Source: Candidatus Martarchaeota archaeon (lineage in GTDB: Archaea; Micrarchaeota; Micrarchaeia; Micrarchaeales; CABMGC01). Taken from it: a stretch of 33,911 nt of DNA. Positions 30,980 through 33,911 of this stretch are shown here, piece after piece. The stretch is from the NCBI GenBank assembly GCA_023379075.1, contig JAMCSO010000041.1, forward strand, positions 1 through 33,911, read 5' to 3'. Positions within the stretch are counted from its first letter, which is position 1, and every line of letters starts with the position of its first letter. The notes beneath the pieces were generated by a model. It was not told the DNA's origin. It worked only from the letters and a program-made list of their open reading frames with translations, and did not search any database. A program made the translations under genes and the position numbers.

Positions 30980-31450
30980 CTATTTATTGCTTCGTGAATT
31001 CTGAGAGGCATTCCCAAATCTCTTCTTGTCCCATGCAAGAAGCGTTGTTGATATTATGAAGCTGAGTACAAATATGATCCCGATAAAGAACGCCTGGTAT
31101 TGCGTTAGCGAGAAGAAGAATATCTTTATGCTTGCTATTGTACCTTTTGGTGTGAGGGTAGGTATTACATAATAATATATGAATATTGATAGTGGGAAAA
31201 GTGCCACCATCGACTTCATCTGGTTCTTAAACTGTTCTGAGAACAGCGCTGTAAGCTCACCATTCTTCTTTGATATATCTTCCTTTGATGCATTAGCCTT
31301 GCTAAGTGCTACAAGCTCATTTGATATGGACTTTAGCCTGGTCTGTATCTCGTATGTCCTTTTAGGATCTGTGAGCTTCCTCTGTATTAGTATTGTTAGT
31401 ATTGCATCAGCTATTGCTATGATGGCAAGCTCTATGAAAATTATTGACAA
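30980..31450 (-). CDS. DUF106/EMC3-TMCO1-family membrane protein (Oxa1 superfamily)
   Basis: This 156-residue protein belongs to the archaeal DUF106 family, distant relatives of YidC/Oxa1, EMC3 and TMCO1 insertases. It has an N-terminal membrane helix (IFIELAIIAIADAILTILI) and a long charged coiled-coil loop (about 27-75). Two further hydrophobic regions follow (MVALFPLSIFIYYYVIP and FFIGIIFVLSFIISTTLLAW). Helping membrane proteins insert near the translocon is likely. The start is TTG at 31450 with GGTGA 4 nt upstream. It directly abuts the adk stop, so translation is coupled. In many archaea secY precedes adk in this cluster; here it does not. Confidence 0.88.
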   Translation of the reverse strand: MSIIFIELAIIAIADAILTILIQRKLTDPKRTYEIQTRLKSISNELVALSKANASKEDISKKNGELTALFSEQFKNQMKSMVALFPLSIFIYYYVIPTLTPKGTIASIKIFFFSLTQYQAFFIGIIFVLSFIISTTLLAWDKKRFGNASQNSRSNK

Positions 31451-32026
31451 TTAATCACCAAATACTTCCTTTGATATCTTTACGAACTCGTTTACCGATT
31501 CGTTTATTTTGTCCTTTTTGTTTTTTATGATATATATAGGTATGTTTAGATGAAGTGCGAAAGAGGTTATTATTGATAGATTAATTATGCGCTGTTCGTT
31601 TATCTCGTCCTCGCTCTCAGCTTCCCGCTTTCTGCTCGAATCGCTTGCTCTTCTCTCGATTATGTCCTTTGCAAATGCGTCTATGAATATTATTGCCTTA
31701 AGTTCCCTGAGTCCTTCCACTTCATTAAGAGAGAAGCCAGGAACGTACCTGCTGTTGCCCTTGACATACGCATGGGTATCGAGTATTACCTGCGCATCCA
31801 TATTGCTTATATTCGCAAGGGCAGCCTTTCTGGCTAGTAAGATCTCAAAAGAAGACATATACTTTATCTCATCCCTGTTTGTTATCTGTCCTTTTGCTTT
31901 GGCCGCGTTGAGTATCTCTGACCCTATGTTCACAATCTTCCTCTTTGAATCGATCTTTGATATTTCATTGAGGATTGTTGTCTTTCCGGATCCTTGAACT
32001 CCGACAACCATGAGTATTTTTCCCAT
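31451..32026 (-). CDS. adkA: Adenylate kinase, archaeal type (AdkA)
   Basis: AdkA interconverts AMP, ATP and ADP. This is the archaeal trimeric class, distinct from the bacterial enzyme. The P-loop GVQGSGKTTILNEIS starts near residue 9, VNIGSEILNAA is the AMP-binding strand region, and VILDTHAYVKG and YVPGFSL follow. FAKDIIERRASDSSRKREAESEDEI is the lid-like conserved region. The length (191 residues) is normal. A TATA-like TTTATATAAAA (32054-32064) lies about 30 nt upstream, and GTGAA precedes the ATG. Confidence 0.93.
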   Translation of the reverse strand: MGKILMVVGVQGSGKTTILNEISKIDSKRKIVNIGSEILNAAKAKGQITNRDEIKYMSSFEILLARKAALANISNMDAQVILDTHAYVKGNSRYVPGFSLNEVEGLRELKAIIFIDAFAKDIIERRASDSSRKREAESEDEINEQRIINLSIITSFALHLNIPIYIIKNKKDKINESVNEFVKISKEVFGD

Positions 32027-32053
32027 TCATTCACATTATTTGCATTTTTTGCA

Positions 32054-32079
32054 TTTATATAAAATAAAAAAGAAGAAAG
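32054..32079 (-). promoter_or_regulatory. Thermosome T-rich terminator overlapping the adk TATA box
   Basis: On the minus strand a pyrimidine-rich run just after the thermosome stop (about 32065-32079) ends in a TTTATATAAAA element (32054-32064). The first fits archaeal T-rich termination and the second a TATA box for adk. Both are pattern-based. Confidence 0.4.
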
Positions 32080-32085
32080 AGCAAA

Positions 32086-33735
32086 TCAGTCAGATTCGCC
32101 CATTCCTGGCATTCCTGGAGGCCCTCCAGCTCCAGACTTTCCTCTTGAACTTATCATGTCGTCGATTCTTAGGATGGCTGCGGATGCCTCTGTTGCGCTT
32201 GCTAGCGCTTGCAACTTGACCTTTAGCGGCTCTATTACGCCAAGCTTCTCCATGTCTGCGATGACATTCTTGTATACATCGATTCCATAGTATTTGCCTT
32301 CTGCGCTCTTATGTTTGCTTCTTAGCTGTACAAGGGTCTCTATAGGATCCATTCCTGCGCTCTCCGCAAGAGCCTTTGGAATCACTTCCAAGGCGTCGGC
32401 GAATGCCTGTATTGCGAGCTGTTCCCTCCCGCCTATGTTTGTTGCGCTTTCCCTGAGCTTTAATGCTATTGCGACTTCCTCGCTGCCTCCGCCGGTTATG
32501 TACTTCCCGTCTTCGACTGCGCTTGTCAATGCTCCAAGAACGTCGTTGAGTGCTCTCTGAATCTCGTCTGTTGTCTGTTTGGCTCCACTTCTTACGAATA
32601 TCGTTACGCTCTTTGGATCTTTGCACTTTTCGACAAATACCATCTGCTCTCCTGAGATCTTCCTCTCCTCCACAAGACCAGCGTATCCAAGGTCTGACTC
32701 TGTCAGATCGTCAAGGCTTGTTATGATCTTCGCTCCTGTTGCCTTTGAAAGCTTCTCCATGTCGCTCTTTTTGATTCTCCTTACTGCAATTATGCCTGCT
32801 TTTGAGAGATAATGTTGCGCTACATCGTCTATTCCCTTCTGTACGAATATTACTGTAGCTTTGCTGTTGGAGATCTTCTCCACCATCGTCTTAAGCATCT
32901 TTTCTTCCTGGGTCAGGAAAGCCTGCATCTGTTCCGGAGAAGTTATTTCTATCCTTGCATCTGTCTCAGTTTTTTCTATCTCTAGGGCAACGTCAAGGAG
33001 GGCTATTTTCGCATCCTTCTTTGACCTTGGCATTCCTGGATGGGATATCTCCTTGTCTATAAGGACACCATTTATGAACTCTGTGTTTTCTATGCTCCCT
33101 CCTTCTTTCTTCTCAACCTTTATGAAGTCTCTGTCTATTACAATTTTTCCATTCCCCCCTTTTGTGGCGACCTGCTTTATTGCCTGTATTGCAAGCTTTG
33201 AGAGGGTTTTCTTTGTCTCATCGGTTCCTATATTCTTTGAACCCAGAGAGATCATTGCGATCCTCTCAAGCTTATCATCATCAGTTATTGATATTGGGCT
33301 TGCTATGCTCTTCAGAGTTTCAATAGAAACACCCTGTGCCATCTCATATCCCTTTATTATTGCGGCTGGAGGAATTCCCTGGTCTAGAAGATTTCCTGCA
33401 TTCTTGAGAAGCTCTCCTGTTATTATTACAGCACTTGTTGTTCCATCTCCTACTTCCTTGTCCTGTGTCTTTGCAATTTCGACCATGATCTTTGCTATAG
33501 GATGTTCAACATTCATCTCTTCGAGAATCGTAGCTCCGTCGTTGGTTATTACTATGTCTCCAAGTTCGCTGACCAGCATCTTGTCCATTCCTTTTGGGCC
33601 AAGTGTCGTCCTTATTATGCTAGCTACTGCGTAGCCTACAGCGATATTTGTCCTCTGTGCTTCCTTTCCTATCAGCCTATTTGCTCCTTCAGGCAATATT
33701 AAGTACTGTTGCCCTCCTAATTGATTCTCTGCCAT
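32086..33735 (-). CDS. Thermosome subunit (group II chaperonin)
   Basis: This is a 549-residue subunit of the archaeal chaperonin, an ATP-driven double-ring folding machine. The N-terminal ATPase motifs TTLGPKGMDKMLV and NDGATILEEM are present, as is the catalytic GDGTTSAVIITGELL. The apical domain is complete. The C-terminal ATP-binding part has YITGGGSEEVAIAL and YYGIDVYKNVIADM, and the protein ends with a Gly/Met/Pro-rich tail (GGPPGMPGMG) that lines the ring cavity. The ATG at 33735 has GGTGA five bases upstream; a GTG at 33744 is less likely. Only one subunit gene is visible here, so a homo-oligomer or another paralogue elsewhere are both possible. Confidence 0.96.
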   Translation of the reverse strand: MAENQLGGQQYLILPEGANRLIGKEAQRTNIAVGYAVASIIRTTLGPKGMDKMLVSELGDIVITNDGATILEEMNVEHPIAKIMVEIAKTQDKEVGDGTTSAVIITGELLKNAGNLLDQGIPPAAIIKGYEMAQGVSIETLKSIASPISITDDDKLERIAMISLGSKNIGTDETKKTLSKLAIQAIKQVATKGGNGKIVIDRDFIKVEKKEGGSIENTEFINGVLIDKEISHPGMPRSKKDAKIALLDVALEIEKTETDARIEITSPEQMQAFLTQEEKMLKTMVEKISNSKATVIFVQKGIDDVAQHYLSKAGIIAVRRIKKSDMEKLSKATGAKIITSLDDLTESDLGYAGLVEERKISGEQMVFVEKCKDPKSVTIFVRSGAKQTTDEIQRALNDVLGALTSAVEDGKYITGGGSEEVAIALKLRESATNIGGREQLAIQAFADALEVIPKALAESAGMDPIETLVQLRSKHKSAEGKYYGIDVYKNVIADMEKLGVIEPLKVKLQALASATEASAAILRIDDMISSRGKSGAGGPPGMPGMGESD

Positions 33736-33911
33736 ACGATTCACCTATTTTATTTGGATTAAAATTTAGTTAGGAATTATGTCCAGACCTCCAAGCATGT
33801 TGACTATCGCTTGTTTTCGGAAATATCCTTTAGAATTCAATATAATTATAGTAGATAAGATTTTTATACTTTTCTAATTAAAAAATGCTAGGGACTTGAC
33901 ATTTACATACG
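33736..33911. promoter_or_regulatory. Upstream region of the thermosome gene
   Basis: On the minus strand a TATA-like GTATAAAAATC (about 33864-33874) lies about 130 nt before the ATG, implying a leader near 100 nt. Within it, a ten-codon frame (33766-33798, MLGGLDIIPN) ends shortly before the gene. No other gene was recognised before the window edge. Confidence 0.35.

Noticed and set aside
1..33911. CRISPR array or integrase/attachment-site island
   Set aside because: No regularly spaced direct repeats, Cas genes, integrase or tRNA-end duplication was seen.

Overview
The window is archaeal. It carries a thermosome, an archaeal RNA polymerase gene set (rpoH, split rpoB, rpoA1, rpoA2, rpoF), ribosomal proteins eL14, eL21 and eL34, an archaeal adenylate kinase and cytidylate kinase, an LSm protein, DUF655, DUF106, a type I geranylgeranyl diphosphate synthase and RibL-type FAD synthase. 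Operon-leading genes often have a TATA-like box about 25 nt before the start codon, which suggests leaderless mRNAs. Internal operon genes carry GGTGA-type Shine-Dalgarno sites, and TTG/GTG starts are common. Broken-up conserved operons, a solo 5S gene and a tRNA with a non-canonical intron fit a reduced or fast-evolving lineage such as Micrarchaeota (ARMAN-like). That assignment is inference, not proof.

Layout. 0.1-1.6 kb: mobile-element remains (a zinc-ribbon IS6/IS240-like transposase and a possible IS200/IS605 right end). 1.6-5.4 kb (minus strand): MoxR ATPase, family 2 glycosyltransferase and a large GT-C-like membrane protein. 5.5-8.7 kb: rpoF-DUF655, eL21 on the opposite strand, a MagIII-like DNA glycosylase, prenyl synthase, 5S rRNA. 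8.9-12.9 kb: a small membrane protein, a flavin reductase, a winged-helix protein, a secretion-ATPase relative that has lost its P-loop, and lipoyl synthase. 12.8-16.5 kb: folate and flavin genes (FolC, RibD/DHFR-like, RibL) and an MHS-family transporter. 16.6-18.4 kb: KaiC-like ATPase, HPP membrane protein, MscL (frameshifted) and tRNA-Ala. 18.5-25.9 kb: LSm and the RNA polymerase operon. 26.4-29.1 kb: pyrB-pyrI and a class III aminotransferase. 29.8-33.7 kb: eL14, Cmk, eL34, DUF106, Adk and thermosome.

Most notable observations. (1) rpoA1 has an in-frame amber codon inside a 28-bp segment that is a perfect inverted copy of a conserved stretch of the same gene 766 bp away. (2) tRNA-Ala(GGC) has a 34-nt intron in its T-loop (59/60) with a near-ideal bulge-helix-bulge. 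(3) mscL needs a -1 frameshift exactly at its most conserved N-terminal motif. (4) A VirB11/PilT/GspE-like protein keeps its fold signatures but has lost the P-loop GKT. I see no CRISPR array, and no large new multi-gene system that I can defend.
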